Origin: Rhodoblastus acidophilus
GTDB taxonomy: Bacteria > Pseudomonadota > Alphaproteobacteria > Rhizobiales > Beijerinckiaceae
Direction of reading: 5' to 3'
DNA length: 64,000 nt
Assembly (NCBI RefSeq): GCF_025961575.1
Contig: NZ_JAOQNX010000022.1
Span: 26,143-90,142 of the forward strand
In this document: positions 36,557 through 45,965 of the stretch, piece after piece
Layout: each line of letters begins with the position of its first letter
Numbering within the stretch: the first letter of the stretch is position 1
Position numbers and translations under genes: made by a program
The notes under the pieces: generated by a model
The model's database searches: none
What the model was told of the DNA's origin: nothing
What the model saw: the letters and a program-made list of their open reading frames with translations, nothing else

Positions 36557-36565
36557 GACGGCCTC

Positions 36566-38605
36566 CTAGCGAATGACGAGGGCGAGCAGGACGACGAGCG
36601 CCGCGATGATGTAGAGGCAGTAGATTCGGAAATCGCCGCCCTGGATCACCTGCAGTTTCTCGCCAAGCTTTTGCGTTCCGGCCACGACGGGGTCGATCAC
36701 TTCGACGTCCCAGCGCGGCTCGGCGCGGCGGGCGGCGGCCGTGAGGTCGTCAAACCCATGCTCCACGCCGTTCCAACGCGCGGCCAACTGGTCGCGCACG
36801 CTGTAGAGCGGGCGGAAGAACATGCGGATCGGCTGGGCGAAACTTCCCGCCGTGATCGGCATATGGCTGTCGGGCAGATAGCCCGCCGCCCAGGGCGCGG
36901 CGCCGCGGCGCGAAGCCGGACGGCCGTGTCCCGAGAGGATCGCCTTGATCAGCACCGGCAGCACGCCCATGGCGAGCAGCATCACCGCGATCACCGGGGT
37001 GGAGAGCAGCGCCTGGCCGGCGTCGCCGGGGACCGTCACGGCGCCCTGCGCCAGGACCACGTCCGGCAGGCCGGCGGTGGCGGAGGCGACATGGCCGATG
37101 ACCGGCGCGACCCAGGGCGACGCCAGGCCGAGCGCCACGCAGGCCAGGGCCAGCAGCGCCATGCCGACGCGCATCGGCGACGGGACTTCCTTCACATCAT
37201 GATGGTGGTGGCGCGCAGGCCCGGAGAAGATCACGCCATAGGCCTTGACGAAGCACATCACCGCGAGCGCGCCGGTGAGGGCGAGCGCCACCGCCGCGAC
37301 GGGCGCGGCGACCCGCACCGCCCATTCGCCGTCACGCGCGGCGCGGAACAGCGACTGGTAGGTGAACCACTCGGAGACGAAGCCGTTGAGCGGCGGGATG
37401 GCGGAAATCGCCAGGGCGCCGATCAGGAAGGACACAGCCGTCCAGGGCATTTGGCGAGACAGGCCGCCCATATGGTCCATGCTCTTGGTATGCAGGCGGA
37501 AGATCACGGAACCCGCGCACAAGAACAGCAGGCCCTTGAAGACGGCGTGGTTCACCAGGTGATAGAACCCAGCCATAAAACCGAGCGCGGCAAGCACCGG
37601 CTGGTTCATCGACAAGCCAACCATGCCGACGCCGACGCCAAGCAGGATGATGCCGATGTTTTCGACGCTGTGATAGGCGAGCAGTTTTTTGATGTCATGC
37701 TCGGCCAAAGCGTAGATCACGCCCAGCACCGACGACACCGCGCCGACCGCCAGCACCAGCAGGCCCCACCAAAGCGGGCCGCCGGAGGCGCCGAGCAGGT
37801 CGACGGCCACCTTGACGATGCCGAACACGCCGATCTTGATCATCACGCCGGACATCAGCGCGGACGCATGCGAAGGCGCCGCCGGATGGGCGCGCGGCAG
37901 CCAGACATGCAGCGGGATCACGCCGGCCTTGGCGCCGAAGCCGAGCAGGCCCAGCACGAAGGCGATGGAGGCGACAGGCTCGGGGATATGGGCCGAACGG
38001 AACGCCGCGAAGTCGAACGAGCCGGTCGCATTGGCCATCAGGAAGAAGGCCGCCATGATCAGCACCGAACCCGCATGGGCGACGACGAAGTAGAGAAAGC
38101 CCGCCGAGACCGCCTCACGCTCCTGATCAAAAATCACCAGGAAGTAGGACGCCAGCGATATCATCTCGAAGAAGATGAGGAACCAGAAGGCGTTATCCGA
38201 GGTGACGACCAGCAGCATCGAGGCGATGAAGACATTCATGAAGAAGCCCATCGCCGCGACGCCGCGCCCCGCATATTCGCGCACATAGGCGAGCCCGTAG
38301 ATCGAGCCGACCAGCGCGAGCGCGGAGATCACCGCGACCAGCAGCCCGGCCAGCGGATCAAGGCGCAACACGAAATGCGCGAAGGGGAACGGCCCCGTCG
38401 CGGAAAAACTCGTCGCAGGCCCGGCGAGCGCGAACAAGCCGGCGACTAGGCCGGACAGGCCGCCCAAAGCTCCGGAGAGGCCGGCGATGCGGATCGCGCG
38501 CGCATCATTGCGCCCGCACAGCAGACTCGCAAAACCGCCGGCTGCGAACAGCGCCAGCGACAGCGCCAAAAGCGCCAGGGGATTATGGATGGACAGAGGG
38601 ATCAT
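36566..38605 (-). CDS. hyfB: Hydrogenase-4 membrane subunit HyfB (antiporter-like, NuoL type)
   Basis: A 679-residue subunit with about 14-16 helices, the long antiporter-like member of the complex. Typical stretches are LLGFGAKAGVIPLHVWLPRA, AAPSHASALMSGVMIKIGVF and LVNHAVFKGLLFLCAGSVIF. The C-terminal extension with a further helix (LYIIAALVVLLALVIR) corresponds to the lateral-helix end of HycC/HyfB-type subunits. The ATG at 38605 lies 2 bases after hyfA. It should bind HyfC and transmit redox energy to ion movement. Confidence 0.94.
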   Translation of the reverse strand: MIPLSIHNPLALLALSLALFAAGGFASLLCGRNDARAIRIAGLSGALGGLSGLVAGLFALAGPATSFSATGPFPFAHFVLRLDPLAGLLVAVISALALVGSIYGLAYVREYAGRGVAAMGFFMNVFIASMLLVVTSDNAFWFLIFFEMISLASYFLVIFDQEREAVSAGFLYFVVAHAGSVLIMAAFFLMANATGSFDFAAFRSAHIPEPVASIAFVLGLLGFGAKAGVIPLHVWLPRAHPAAPSHASALMSGVMIKIGVFGIVKVAVDLLGASGGPLWWGLLVLAVGAVSSVLGVIYALAEHDIKKLLAYHSVENIGIILLGVGVGMVGLSMNQPVLAALGFMAGFYHLVNHAVFKGLLFLCAGSVIFRLHTKSMDHMGGLSRQMPWTAVSFLIGALAISAIPPLNGFVSEWFTYQSLFRAARDGEWAVRVAAPVAAVALALTGALAVMCFVKAYGVIFSGPARHHHHDVKEVPSPMRVGMALLALACVALGLASPWVAPVIGHVASATAGLPDVVLAQGAVTVPGDAGQALLSTPVIAVMLLAMGVLPVLIKAILSGHGRPASRRGAAPWAAGYLPDSHMPITAGSFAQPIRMFFRPLYSVRDQLAARWNGVEHGFDDLTAAARRAEPRWDVEVIDPVVAGTQKLGEKLQVIQGGDFRIYCLYIIAALVVLLALVIR

Positions 38606-38607
38606 GG

Positions 38608-39210
38608 TCAGTCCCGCCCTTTGAATGCGGCCAGGGCCGCGTCGATCGACATGCCCGAGCCTTGCTTGGCGTTCTGGCGGCTCTTGACGGCGGCGGCCCG
38701 GCGCAGCTCGTCATATTCGACAAGCATTAGGCCGGAGGTCGGACAGGCGCCGACGCAGGCGGGCCCCTCGGGACGGAAAGCGCAGAGGTCGCATTTGACC
38801 GCGACGGCTTTCACGCCGACTTCCCAGGCGAGCAGCGGATCGAGCGCCTTGGAATAGGTCGGCGTGACCGTGCGAATGCCGGCGACGCCCGCCGTGCTGG
38901 TGCCGCTCGGCGTGATCGCGCCGAACGGACAGGCGAGCGCGCACATCTTGCAGCCGATGCAGGTTTTTTCATCGATCACGACGCGCTGGCTCTTGGCGTC
39001 GTGGGTGATGGCCTTGACCGGACAAACGCGGGCGCAATAGGCGTCCTCGCAATGGCGACACAGGACAGGCGAAGAAATGTCGTCGGTCTTGGTGATGGTG
39101 AGGCGGGGATGCGCTTGCAGGCCCGCGGCTTTGTGCGCAGTTGAACATGCAGCCGCACATGTTCCGCATCCGATACACCGACTAGATTGCGAGATGACGA
39201 AGCGATTCAT
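38608..39210 (-). CDS. hyfA: Hydrogenase-4 ferredoxin-like subunit HyfA
   Basis: A 200-residue four-cluster ferredoxin-like protein. Cysteine motifs are CIGCGTCAAACSTAH, CRHCEDAYCARVCP, CIGCKMCALACP and a final set CDLCAF...CVGACP, the pattern of HyfA/HycB/HydN. It should transfer electrons from FdhF to the hydrogenase. The ATG at 39210 is supported by AGGAG-C-AGGAG upstream; two earlier in-frame ATGs exist. It is the first gene of the hyf operon, transcribed from the shared promoter region with the FNR box at 39363. HydN, encoded divergently, is its close relative. Confidence 0.93.
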   Translation of the reverse strand: MNRFVISQSSRCIGCGTCAAACSTAHKAAGLQAHPRLTITKTDDISSPVLCRHCEDAYCARVCPVKAITHDAKSQRVVIDEKTCIGCKMCALACPFGAITPSGTSTAGVAGIRTVTPTYSKALDPLLAWEVGVKAVAVKCDLCAFRPEGPACVGACPTSGLMLVEYDELRRAAAVKSRQNAKQGSGMSIDAALAAFKGRD

Positions 39211-39362
39211 CTCCTGCTCCTGGCTATTCATGACAGGTAATAAAAGCGAAATCTTTAATGATAAGGCTTGCTTATCGCCTGATTTCATTTTTTTACCGAG
39301 CTAGACGCCACCTTATACTGAGTGACGTCGCCAGAGAAATCGCATTTGGATAGAAATATCAA

Positions 39363-39376
39363 TTGATCGAGATCAA
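39363..39376. promoter_or_regulatory. Perfect FNR/FixK/Anr-type box between hyfA and hydN
   Basis: TTGATCGAGATCAA fully matches the FNR-family consensus TTGAT-N4-ATCAA. It lies about 155-165 bases from both start codons. On the minus strand a TATAAG at 39312-39317 would place the box near -63, the class I position, for hyfA; on the plus strand TATAAT occurs at 39382. It implies anaerobic (or nitric-oxide-linked) control of both the hyf and the hydN-sel operons. The regulator gene is not in this window. Confidence 0.8.
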
Positions 39377-39404
39377 TGCTGTATAATTTAAGATCAGAGG
39401 ATAT

Positions 39405-39421
39405 GCATACGGTGAGTATGC
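39405..39421. repeat. Inverted repeat in the hyfA-hydN promoter region
   Basis: GCATAC-GGTGA-GTATGC, a perfect 6-bp inverted repeat with a 5-base spacer, 29 bases after the FNR-type box. The size and position suit a second operator for a dimeric regulator, but I do not recognise the site. Confidence 0.5.
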
Positions 39422-39448
39422 GAGCATTAATAAAGCAAAACGGGTGAT

Positions 39449-39469
39449 ATGGAGTTTTTATTACTCCAT
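39449..39469 (+). repeat. Hairpin-forming inverted repeat in the hydN leader
   Basis: ATGGAGT-N7-ACTCCAT, a perfect 7-bp inverted repeat 62 bases before the hydN ATG. It could be a stem-loop in the leader RNA or a second DNA operator. The sequence alone does not decide. Confidence 0.5.
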
Positions 39470-39531
39470 TTCGTTTCGCCAATCGCTCGATTTAAACGGC
39501 TTATGAGGCGATCGGAAAAGGAAGGCAGGAC

Positions 39532-40131
39532 ATGAACCGCTTTATCGACGTGAAGCCGAGCCAATGCATCGGGTGTCGCACCTGCGAAATCGCCTGCGCC
39601 CTGGCGCATGCGGAGCCCGGCGCGACGCTCGACGCCGCCAACAGCCCTCTCGACGGCGGCGACGACGTGCTCGCCTGCCTCGGGCAGGCCCCGCGCCTCA
39701 AGGTGATCAAGGGCGACAATGTCTGCATGCCCGTCACCTGCCACCATTGCGACGACGCGCCCTGCGCCGCCGCCTGCCCGGTCGGCTGCATCTCGCACGT
39801 CCAGGACACCGTCCAGGTCGACCAGAGCAAGTGCATCGGCTGCAAGAGCTGCATGATCGCCTGCCCCTATGGCATGATGGACGTGATCGCCGCGCCGCTG
39901 ACGCGGGAGTTCGCCGGATTGCGCCTGTCTCTGGGCGCCAAGGCGCAGGCGCACAAATGCGACCTGTGCGTCGATCGCGCGCAAGGTCCCGCCTGCGTCT
40001 CGGCCTGCCCCACCCATGCGCTGTGGGTCGCCAACGAAACCGACATCCGCGCCCTCATGCAGGAGCGCCGCGAGGAGGCGATGCGCGCCGCCGTCGCGGC
40101 GGAGGGCTCTCAAAAGGACACGGCCGCGTGA
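39532..40131 (+). CDS. hydN: HydN-like 4Fe-4S electron-transfer protein
   Basis: A 199-residue ferredoxin-like protein. Motifs are CIGCRTCEIACALAH, CHHCDDAPCAAACP, CIGCKSCMIACP and a final CDLCVD...CVSACP set, matching E. coli HydN closely in order and in the N-terminal MNRFI. In E. coli hydN lies beside hypF and takes part in FdhF-linked electron transfer. Here it leads the selA-selD operon and overlaps selA by GTGA. Its ATG has AAGGAAGGCAGG upstream. It probably serves as the FdhF electron partner, perhaps for one of the two FdhF isoforms. Confidence 0.9.
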   Translation: MNRFIDVKPSQCIGCRTCEIACALAHAEPGATLDAANSPLDGGDDVLACLGQAPRLKVIKGDNVCMPVTCHHCDDAPCAAACPVGCISHVQDTVQVDQSKCIGCKSCMIACPYGMMDVIAAPLTREFAGLRLSLGAKAQAHKCDLCVDRAQGPACVSACPTHALWVANETDIRALMQERREEAMRAAVAAEGSQKDTAA

Positions 40132-41615
40132 CCTCTTGGCCCGCAGACGACCGGCGCGCGCAAGCGCCGCCTCGGCGCCGGGCGCCCGACGCGGGCCTGC
40201 TCCGGCGCCTGCCGCCGGTCGATGAACTGCTCCGGTCGGCCCTCCTCGCCGCGCTCGAGCCTGATGTCGGGCGCGCGATTCTTCTCGAATCGACGCGCGC
40301 GGAAATCAGCGCGGCGCGCGAAGCCATCGCGCAGGCGCGCCTGGGCGGCGACGAATTCGAAGCCTATCTGCGCATTCTGCCGGCCAGGATCGCCGCGCGC
40401 GCGCGCAAAAACCTGGAGCCGTCGTTGCGACGCGTGATCAACGCCACCGGCGTGATCATCCACACCAATCTCGGCCGCGCGCCCCTTTCCAAACAGGCGG
40501 TGGCGCGCATGGCCGAATGCGCCTCGGGCTACAGCAATCTGGAGTTCGACCTGGACCAGGGCGCGCGCGGGCGCCGCGACGACCATGCGCAAAACCTGCT
40601 CGAAAAGCTCTTTGCCCGCGAGGGGGTGGCCGACGCAAAGACCGTTGTGGTCAACAACAACGCCGCCGCCGTGTTCCTCGCGCTTTCAGCCCTGGCGCGC
40701 GGCGGTGAAGCCATCGTCTCGCGCGGCGAACTCGTCGAGATCGGCGGCTCCTTCCGCATTCCCGACATTATGGCGGAATCCGGCGCGATCCTGCGCGAGG
40801 TCGGGACCACAAACCGGACGCGGATCGAGGATTACGAACAGGCGATCAACGACAACACGCGCCTGCTTTTGCGCGTGCACCGCTCCAATTTCGAGATCAC
40901 CGGATTTGTCGAACAGCCGACGCTCGCCGAACTGGCGGCGCTCGGCCATCGGCGCGGCATTCCGGTGATGGAGGATCTGGGCTCGGGCGCGCTCACCGAT
41001 CTGCGCGCCTTCGGCGTCGCCGGCGAACCCGGCCTTTGCGATTCGCTGCGCGCCGGCGTGTCGCTGGTCACGTGCAGCGGCGACAAGCTGTTGGGCGGCC
41101 CGCAGGCCGGCCTGATCGCAGGACGCGCCGATTTGGTGGCGCGGACGCGCAAACATCCGCTGTTTCGCGCGCTGCGTGTCGACAAAACCTGTTTCGCCGC
41201 GCTGGAGGCCACGTTCGACGCCTATCTGCGCGAGCGATTCGAAGACATTCCGCTGCTGCGGATCTTTGCGCGCAAGGCCGAGGAGATCGAGCGGCGCTGC
41301 GTCGCGCTGGCGGCGGCGATTCCCTCCGCCGCCCGCGACATTGTCGCGACCCGCGCCATGATCGGCGGCGGCGCCGCGCCGGGCAAATCCTTGCCGAGCT
41401 TCGCCCTGGTTCTCGAAGCCGAGGGCGGCGACGCCGAGGCGCTGGCGCTGGACTTGCGCCAGTCGCGCGTCCCCGTCGTGTCGCGCATCGAGGACGGCCG
41501 GGTCTGGCTCGACCTGCGCACCGTGGACGAGGCCGACGATCCGCAGCTGGCCGCGACGCTCGCGACGTTGAAACATCTTCGCATGAGAGGCCCACACGAT
41601 GTATCTCGATCCTGA
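40128..41615 (+). CDS. selA: L-seryl-tRNA(Sec) selenium transferase SelA
   Basis: A 495-residue PLP enzyme that converts Ser-tRNA(Sec) to Sec-tRNA(Sec). Family regions include RRVINATGVIIHTNLGRAPL, FEITGFVEQP and LVTCSGDKLLGGPQAGL, the last with the PLP Lys. The GTG at 40128 overlaps the hydN stop (GTGA), and it ends 17 bases inside selD. The N-terminus is about 30 residues longer than typical, rich in Arg and Pro, so a later start is conceivable but no better ribosome site is seen. Confidence 0.96.
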   Translation: MTSWPADDRRAQAPPRRRAPDAGLLRRLPPVDELLRSALLAALEPDVGRAILLESTRAEISAAREAIAQARLGGDEFEAYLRILPARIAARARKNLEPSLRRVINATGVIIHTNLGRAPLSKQAVARMAECASGYSNLEFDLDQGARGRRDDHAQNLLEKLFAREGVADAKTVVVNNNAAAVFLALSALARGGEAIVSRGELVEIGGSFRIPDIMAESGAILREVGTTNRTRIEDYEQAINDNTRLLLRVHRSNFEITGFVEQPTLAELAALGHRRGIPVMEDLGSGALTDLRAFGVAGEPGLCDSLRAGVSLVTCSGDKLLGGPQAGLIAGRADLVARTRKHPLFRALRVDKTCFAALEATFDAYLRERFEDIPLLRIFARKAEEIERRCVALAAAIPSAARDIVATRAMIGGGAAPGKSLPSFALVLEAEGGDAEALALDLRQSRVPVVSRIEDGRVWLDLRTVDEADDPQLAATLATLKHLRMRGPHDVSRS

Positions 41616-42654
41616 AAAGACCAGCGTCCGCCTGACCGAGACGACCAAGGCCGGGGGCTGCGCGGCCAAACTCAGCCCCGCCATTCTCGACAATGTGCTG
41701 TCGAAACTGAAGCAGCCGGCGAATCCCAATGTGCTCGTCGGTTTCGACAAGGCCGACGACGCCGGCGTCTACAAAATCTCCGACGAGCTCGCGGTGGTGC
41801 AGACCGTCGATTTCTTTACGCCCATGGTCGACGATCCCTACACGTTCGGCCAGGTCGCGGCCACCAATGCGCTCAGCGACGTCTACGCCATGGGCGGTCG
41901 GGTCATCTCGGCTTTGGCTCTGGTGTGTTTTCCTGAAAAGGAGGATGTCGCCATTCTCGAACGCATCATGGCCGGCGGCCTGAGCAAGATGATCGAAGCG
42001 GGCTGCGCCGTGGTCGGCGGCCACAGCATCAAGGACGCCGAAATCAAGTTCGGCTATGCCGTCACCGGCCTGATCGATCCGCGCCGGGTGCTGAAAAATT
42101 CGTCCGCGCGCGTCGGCGACGCCCTTGTTTTCACCAAGGCGCTGGGAACGGGCGTGATCTCCACCGCGGTGAAGCGCAAGATCGCGGACTCCGTCTGGGT
42201 CGAGGCGGCGGAACGCTCGATGACCACGCTCAACAAGAGAGCGAGCGAAATCTGCCTGACGCGCGACGTCCACGCCATGACCGACGTGACGGGGTTCGGC
42301 ATGATCGGCCACGCCCGCGAAATGGCGCTCGGCAGCGACGTCGGACTGAAGATTTTCGCGTCGGCCACGCCGCTTCTGGCGGGCGCCCGCGCGTGCGTCG
42401 AAGCCGAATGCATTCCCGGCGGCTTGCGCAACAATCGCGCCTTTGCCGAGAGCTGCGTTTCCGTCGCGCCCGACGTGCCCGAACAGGTGCTGTCACTGCT
42501 TTACGATCCGCAGACGGCGGGCGGCCTGCTGGTTTCGGTCGGCGCCGCCGACGCCGATGCGCTGGTCGCCGACCTGCGCGCGGAAGGAATCGCCGCCGCG
42601 CGAATCGGCGAGGTCACGCCGCGCACCCATCCCATTCTCACCATCGCAGCTTAG
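41599..42654 (+). CDS. selD: Selenide, water dikinase SelD (selenophosphate synthetase)
   Basis: A 351-residue enzyme making selenophosphate from selenide and ATP. The N-terminal loop TTKAGGCAAKLSP carries the catalytic Cys and Lys, with Cys rather than Sec at the active site. ATP-binding and Asp-rich motifs are VGFDKADDAGVYKI, FGQVAATNALSDVYAMGG and VGGHSIKDAEIKFGY. It overlaps selA by 17 bases, which is translational coupling. It provides the selenium donor for SelA and hence for the UGA-containing fdhF in this island. Confidence 0.96.
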   Translation: MYLDPEKTSVRLTETTKAGGCAAKLSPAILDNVLSKLKQPANPNVLVGFDKADDAGVYKISDELAVVQTVDFFTPMVDDPYTFGQVAATNALSDVYAMGGRVISALALVCFPEKEDVAILERIMAGGLSKMIEAGCAVVGGHSIKDAEIKFGYAVTGLIDPRRVLKNSSARVGDALVFTKALGTGVISTAVKRKIADSVWVEAAERSMTTLNKRASEICLTRDVHAMTDVTGFGMIGHAREMALGSDVGLKIFASATPLLAGARACVEAECIPGGLRNNRAFAESCVSVAPDVPEQVLSLLYDPQTAGGLLVSVGAADADALVADLRAEGIAAARIGEVTPRTHPILTIAA

Positions 42655-42665
42655 GGGACACAGCC

Positions 42666-43760
42666 ATGACCATCGACCGTCGCGATTTTTTGCGCGGAGC
42701 CGCGCTCGCTTCCACCGCTTTGTTCGCGGGCGCGTCCGCCCGCGCCGATGCGCCGCCCATGTCCGCGGATTGGCGCGTGTTCCAAGTGACGACCCGCATC
42801 GAGCCGGATGCGGCCGGCGCCGCGGCCCGCGCCTGGATTCCGCTGCCGAGCGTTTACGCCGACGGCTGGATCAGGCCTCTGGGCGACAGCTGGCGCATCT
42901 CGGGCGGCAAGGCCGCGCGCGAAAACATCGGCCCCTATGGCGCCGCGCTGGTGGCGGCTGAATTTTCCCCGGGCGCGGAAAAGCCTGTCATCGAAGTGGT
43001 CAGCCGCGTGGCGACGCGCGACCGCGCCGTCGATCTGTCCGCGCCTGGCGCGCCGCGCAAGCTGGACAAGACGGCGCAAAAACTGTTCACGGCGCCGACC
43101 CGATTCCTTCCGACCGACGGGATCGTGCGCGACACCGCGCAAAAAATCGTCGGCGATGCGCCGACGGATGTGGAGAAGGCGCGGCGCATCTATGAATGGG
43201 TGGTGCTCAACACCCATCGCGATCCCAAGACGCGCGGCTGCGGCCAGGGCGACATTGCGCAAATGCTGAAAACCGGCGAACTCGGCGGCAAATGCGCCGA
43301 CATCAACGGCCTGTTCGTCGGACTTTTGCGCGCGACCGGCGTTCCGGCGCGCGATCTCTATGGCCTGCGCGTGGCGGCGTCGCGGCGAGGCTCGAAAAGT
43401 CTCGGCGCCGCCTCCGCCACGGTGACTAAAGCCCAGCATTGCCGCGCCGAAGTATTCCTCTCCGGCTTCGGCTGGGTTCCCATGGACCCGGCCGACGTGC
43501 GCAAGTTCGTGCTGGAGGAAGTGGCGGGCGGAATGCCGCTGGAGTCCGACGCGGCGGCGCGGACGTCAAAATTCCTGTTCGGCGCGTGGGAAACCAACTG
43601 GATCGCCTGGAACCGGGCGCATGACGTCAAGCTGCCCGGCGCGAAGGACGAACTCGCCTTTCTGATGTATCCGCAGGTCGAGACCGCGCAGGGGCGGCGC
43701 GATTGCCTGGATCCCGAGGCCTGCCGCTATTCCATTTCGGCGCGCGAAATTGTCACCTGA
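42666..43760 (+). CDS. Tat-exported transglutaminase-like protein
   Basis: A 364-residue protein with an N-terminal twin-arginine signal (TIDRRDFLRGAALASTALFA). A transglutaminase-core domain lies at about 190-290, with the probable catalytic Cys in GGKCADINGLFVGLLRATG, His in QHCRAEVFL and Asp in VPMDPAD. It sits 12 bases after selD in the same operon, which is unusual because no known step of selenium or formate metabolism needs a periplasmic transglutaminase-like enzyme. It might process a periplasmic protein or be a protease-like amidase. Function unknown. Confidence 0.8.
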   Translation: MTIDRRDFLRGAALASTALFAGASARADAPPMSADWRVFQVTTRIEPDAAGAAARAWIPLPSVYADGWIRPLGDSWRISGGKAARENIGPYGAALVAAEFSPGAEKPVIEVVSRVATRDRAVDLSAPGAPRKLDKTAQKLFTAPTRFLPTDGIVRDTAQKIVGDAPTDVEKARRIYEWVVLNTHRDPKTRGCGQGDIAQMLKTGELGGKCADINGLFVGLLRATGVPARDLYGLRVAASRRGSKSLGAASATVTKAQHCRAEVFLSGFGWVPMDPADVRKFVLEEVAGGMPLESDAAARTSKFLFGAWETNWIAWNRAHDVKLPGAKDELAFLMYPQVETAQGRRDCLDPEACRYSISAREIVT

Positions 43761-43770
43761 TGCGCCCGCG

Positions 43771-43796
43771 CCGGGGGCGGGCTCCACCGCCCCCGG
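43771..43796. terminator. Bidirectional hairpin terminator between transglutaminase gene and selB
   Basis: A 10-bp perfect GC stem, CCGGGGGCGG (43771-43780) with CCGCCCCCGG (43787-43796), and a 6-base loop between convergent operons. No long T-tract follows. Confidence 0.7.
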
Positions 43797-43798
43797 CT

Positions 43799-45685
43799 TC
43801 ACTGAATGATGCGCTCGTCGCCGGCGCGTTTGGTCACGCCCTCGCGGTCGAGATATTCGAGCAGCGGAATCGCATATTTGCGCGACAGGCCAAAGGTCTC
43901 CTTGAATCGCGCGACATCCATGCGCGGCGAAGCCGCCTTCATCGCCCGAACATTGTCCTTCATCGCCTTCAGCGCATCGCGATGGACGAGAAAATCCGGC
44001 TGGATGCTGATCAGGACTTTTTCGCGCAACAACAGCGTCACCAGATTTTCGGCGCGTTTGCGGTCGATCGTCAGGCTGGCGAGAACTTCGCCAAGCGCGG
44101 GCGCGCGCACGCCGGCGCGCGCAAAAGCGTCCTTGATCTGCTGGCGCGATTGCGTCTCCTCCTCGCGCAGGTGCTGGCCCGGCAGACACAACAGGTCGCC
44201 AGCGGCCTCGAGTTTTTTCGCTGCGAGAAGCGAGCCCAGCGCCGCTGCGAAAATCTCGCGGTCCAGTCCGCTGCGCGACAGCATTTCCTGGCGATTGGCG
44301 CCGCCCGACAGCGGATTCGCCGCCCCAAAAATCCGTATGGCGGCAAAAATGTCGCGAACGGCGCGCTCGAAAGCGCTGGTCTCCACGAGAAGCTCGCCGA
44401 TGCGCGAGAGCACTTTCGCCCGGCTGAGTTTTTCCGCCGCGGCGTGAAGCCGGTCCTTGTCCCACCCGGTTTCGACCCTGGCGTCGGCGCGCGACAAGCC
44501 GTGACGCCCACGGCGCCCGACCAGCGCGCCGAGACAACGCAGGTCGTCGCCTGACGAAAATTCTTCCAGCAGGCGCAGGCGCTCGGCGGGCTTGGCGCGC
44601 CGCATCGGCGACACATCCGCCACCGTCCCGCCGCCAATGGTCACGACCGGCGAAAACCGCCTGATGATGAAACGGTCGCCTGGCGCGGCGACAACAGGGC
44701 TTTCCAGATAGAGTCGCGCCCAAACGCTTTCGCCGGCGCGCAAGGTCGCGACATTGCCGAGGAAGCGCAGCCGCGCAACGGTTTCGCGGGTGAACAGACT
44801 GACATGGACCCGCGCGCCGGTTTTGACGTCCGGGGCGTCAGCGGCGAGTGTGACGCGCACATCGAGGCGGGCGCCGGGCCGCATGAGGCCGGGTTCGGCG
44901 AGCATCATGCCGCGCGCGAGTTCGTCGGGCGCGATAGACGCGAGATTGATGGCGGTGCGCTGGCCCGCGACCGCGCGCGCGCAAGCTTCGCCATGGGCCT
45001 GCACGCCGCGGACGCGCAGTTTCCGGCCATCCGAAAGCTCCACCTCCTGCTCCGGCTGAACCGTTCCCGCAATCAGCGTGCCCGTGACCACAGTCCCGAA
45101 CCCTTTGATTGTGAAAACCCGGTCGATGGGCAGGCGAAAGGGCGCGCGCGCGTCCTTGGGATCGCAATCGCCGGCAAGGCGCGCGAGTTCCGCGCGTAAA
45201 AACTCGAGGCCCTCGCCGGTGCGCGCGCTGACCGCGATCATCGGCGCGCCCTCAAGAAAAGACTCTTGCACCAGTTCCGCCACTTCCATGCGGACGACGT
45301 CGAGCGTGACGTCATCAACGAGGTCGCATTTGGTCAGTGCGATCAACCCGCGCTTCACGCCGAGCAGCCGACAAATCTCAAAATGCTCGCGGGTCTGCGG
45401 TTTGATCGACTCCTGCGCCGAAATCACGAACAGCACGACATCGACGCCGCACACGCCGGCGAGCATGGTGTGGACAAAACGCTCGTGTCCGGGCACGTCG
45501 ACGAAACCGAGGCGCAGCGGCCCCCCTGCCCCCTCCAGCGCGAGATGGGCAAAACCCAGCTCGATCGTGATGCCCCGGCGCTTTTCCTCGGCGAGACGGT
45601 CGGTGTCGATCCCGGTCAGCGCGCGCACCAGCGCGGTCTTGCCATGGTCGATATGTCCGGCCGTTCCGACGATGATCGATTTCAT
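43799..45685 (-). CDS. selB: Selenocysteine-specific elongation factor SelB
   Basis: A 628-residue translation factor that brings Sec-tRNA(Sec) to UGA codons with a SECIS. The GTPase domain has G1 [15 protein letters not shown]2/switch [10 protein letters not shown]3 VDVPGHE and G4 ALTKCDLV. It is followed by EF-Tu-like beta domains and, from about residue 380, four winged-helix repeats that bind the SECIS RNA. Its length is close to that of E. coli SelB. It is the last gene of the fdhF-dsrE-hypA-hypC-selB operon on the minus strand. Its SECIS partner can be seen in fdhF at 48415. Confidence 0.96.
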   Translation of the reverse strand: MKSIIVGTAGHIDHGKTALVRALTGIDTDRLAEEKRRGITIELGFAHLALEGAGGPLRLGFVDVPGHERFVHTMLAGVCGVDVVLFVISAQESIKPQTREHFEICRLLGVKRGLIALTKCDLVDDVTLDVVRMEVAELVQESFLEGAPMIAVSARTGEGLEFLRAELARLAGDCDPKDARAPFRLPIDRVFTIKGFGTVVTGTLIAGTVQPEQEVELSDGRKLRVRGVQAHGEACARAVAGQRTAINLASIAPDELARGMMLAEPGLMRPGARLDVRVTLAADAPDVKTGARVHVSLFTRETVARLRFLGNVATLRAGESVWARLYLESPVVAAPGDRFIIRRFSPVVTIGGGTVADVSPMRRAKPAERLRLLEEFSSGDDLRCLGALVGRRGRHGLSRADARVETGWDKDRLHAAAEKLSRAKVLSRIGELLVETSAFERAVRDIFAAIRIFGAANPLSGGANRQEMLSRSGLDREIFAAALGSLLAAKKLEAAGDLLCLPGQHLREEETQSRQQIKDAFARAGVRAPALGEVLASLTIDRKRAENLVTLLLREKVLISIQPDFLVHRDALKAMKDNVRAMKAASPRMDVARFKETFGLSRKYAIPLLEYLDREGVTKRAGDERIIQ

Positions 45686-45688
45686 CGC

Positions 45689-45964
45689 TCAAAACCCGCC
45701 GACCTGCGCATCCATCGCCACAAAAATGTCGAGCCGCGACAGCGCGTCGGCTTCATCGAGACGCGACAGCAAGAACCCGCCGTGGGCGACGCCCCAGCAG
45801 CCGACCAGACCGCGCAAAGCGTCGGGACTTTCCGCGAGCAGAGCCGCCGAGACGATTTGCTCGCCGCCGCGATCGCGCGCAATCCTGGCGTCGGCGACCA
45901 GACGAACGGTGCGGGCACCCTCGTCGACCACGTCCACGATTTTCATCGGCAGGGCGATGCACAT
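45689..45964 (-). CDS. hypC: Hydrogenase maturation chaperone HypC
   Basis: A 91-residue HypC/HybG chaperone that carries the Fe(CN)2CO unit to the hydrogenase large-subunit precursor. The N-terminus [12 protein letters not shown] holds the essential Cys2 of the family; I chose the ATG at 45964 for that reason, rejecting a start 9 codons earlier. The [20 protein letters not shown] part is family-like. One base separates it from hypA. HypB, HypD, HypE and HypF are not encoded in this window. Confidence 0.95.
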   Translation of the reverse strand: MCIALPMKIVDVVDEGARTVRLVADARIARDRGGEQIVSAALLAESPDALRGLVGCWGVAHGGFLLSRLDEADALSRLDIFVAMDAQVGGF

Positions 45965-45965
45965 G

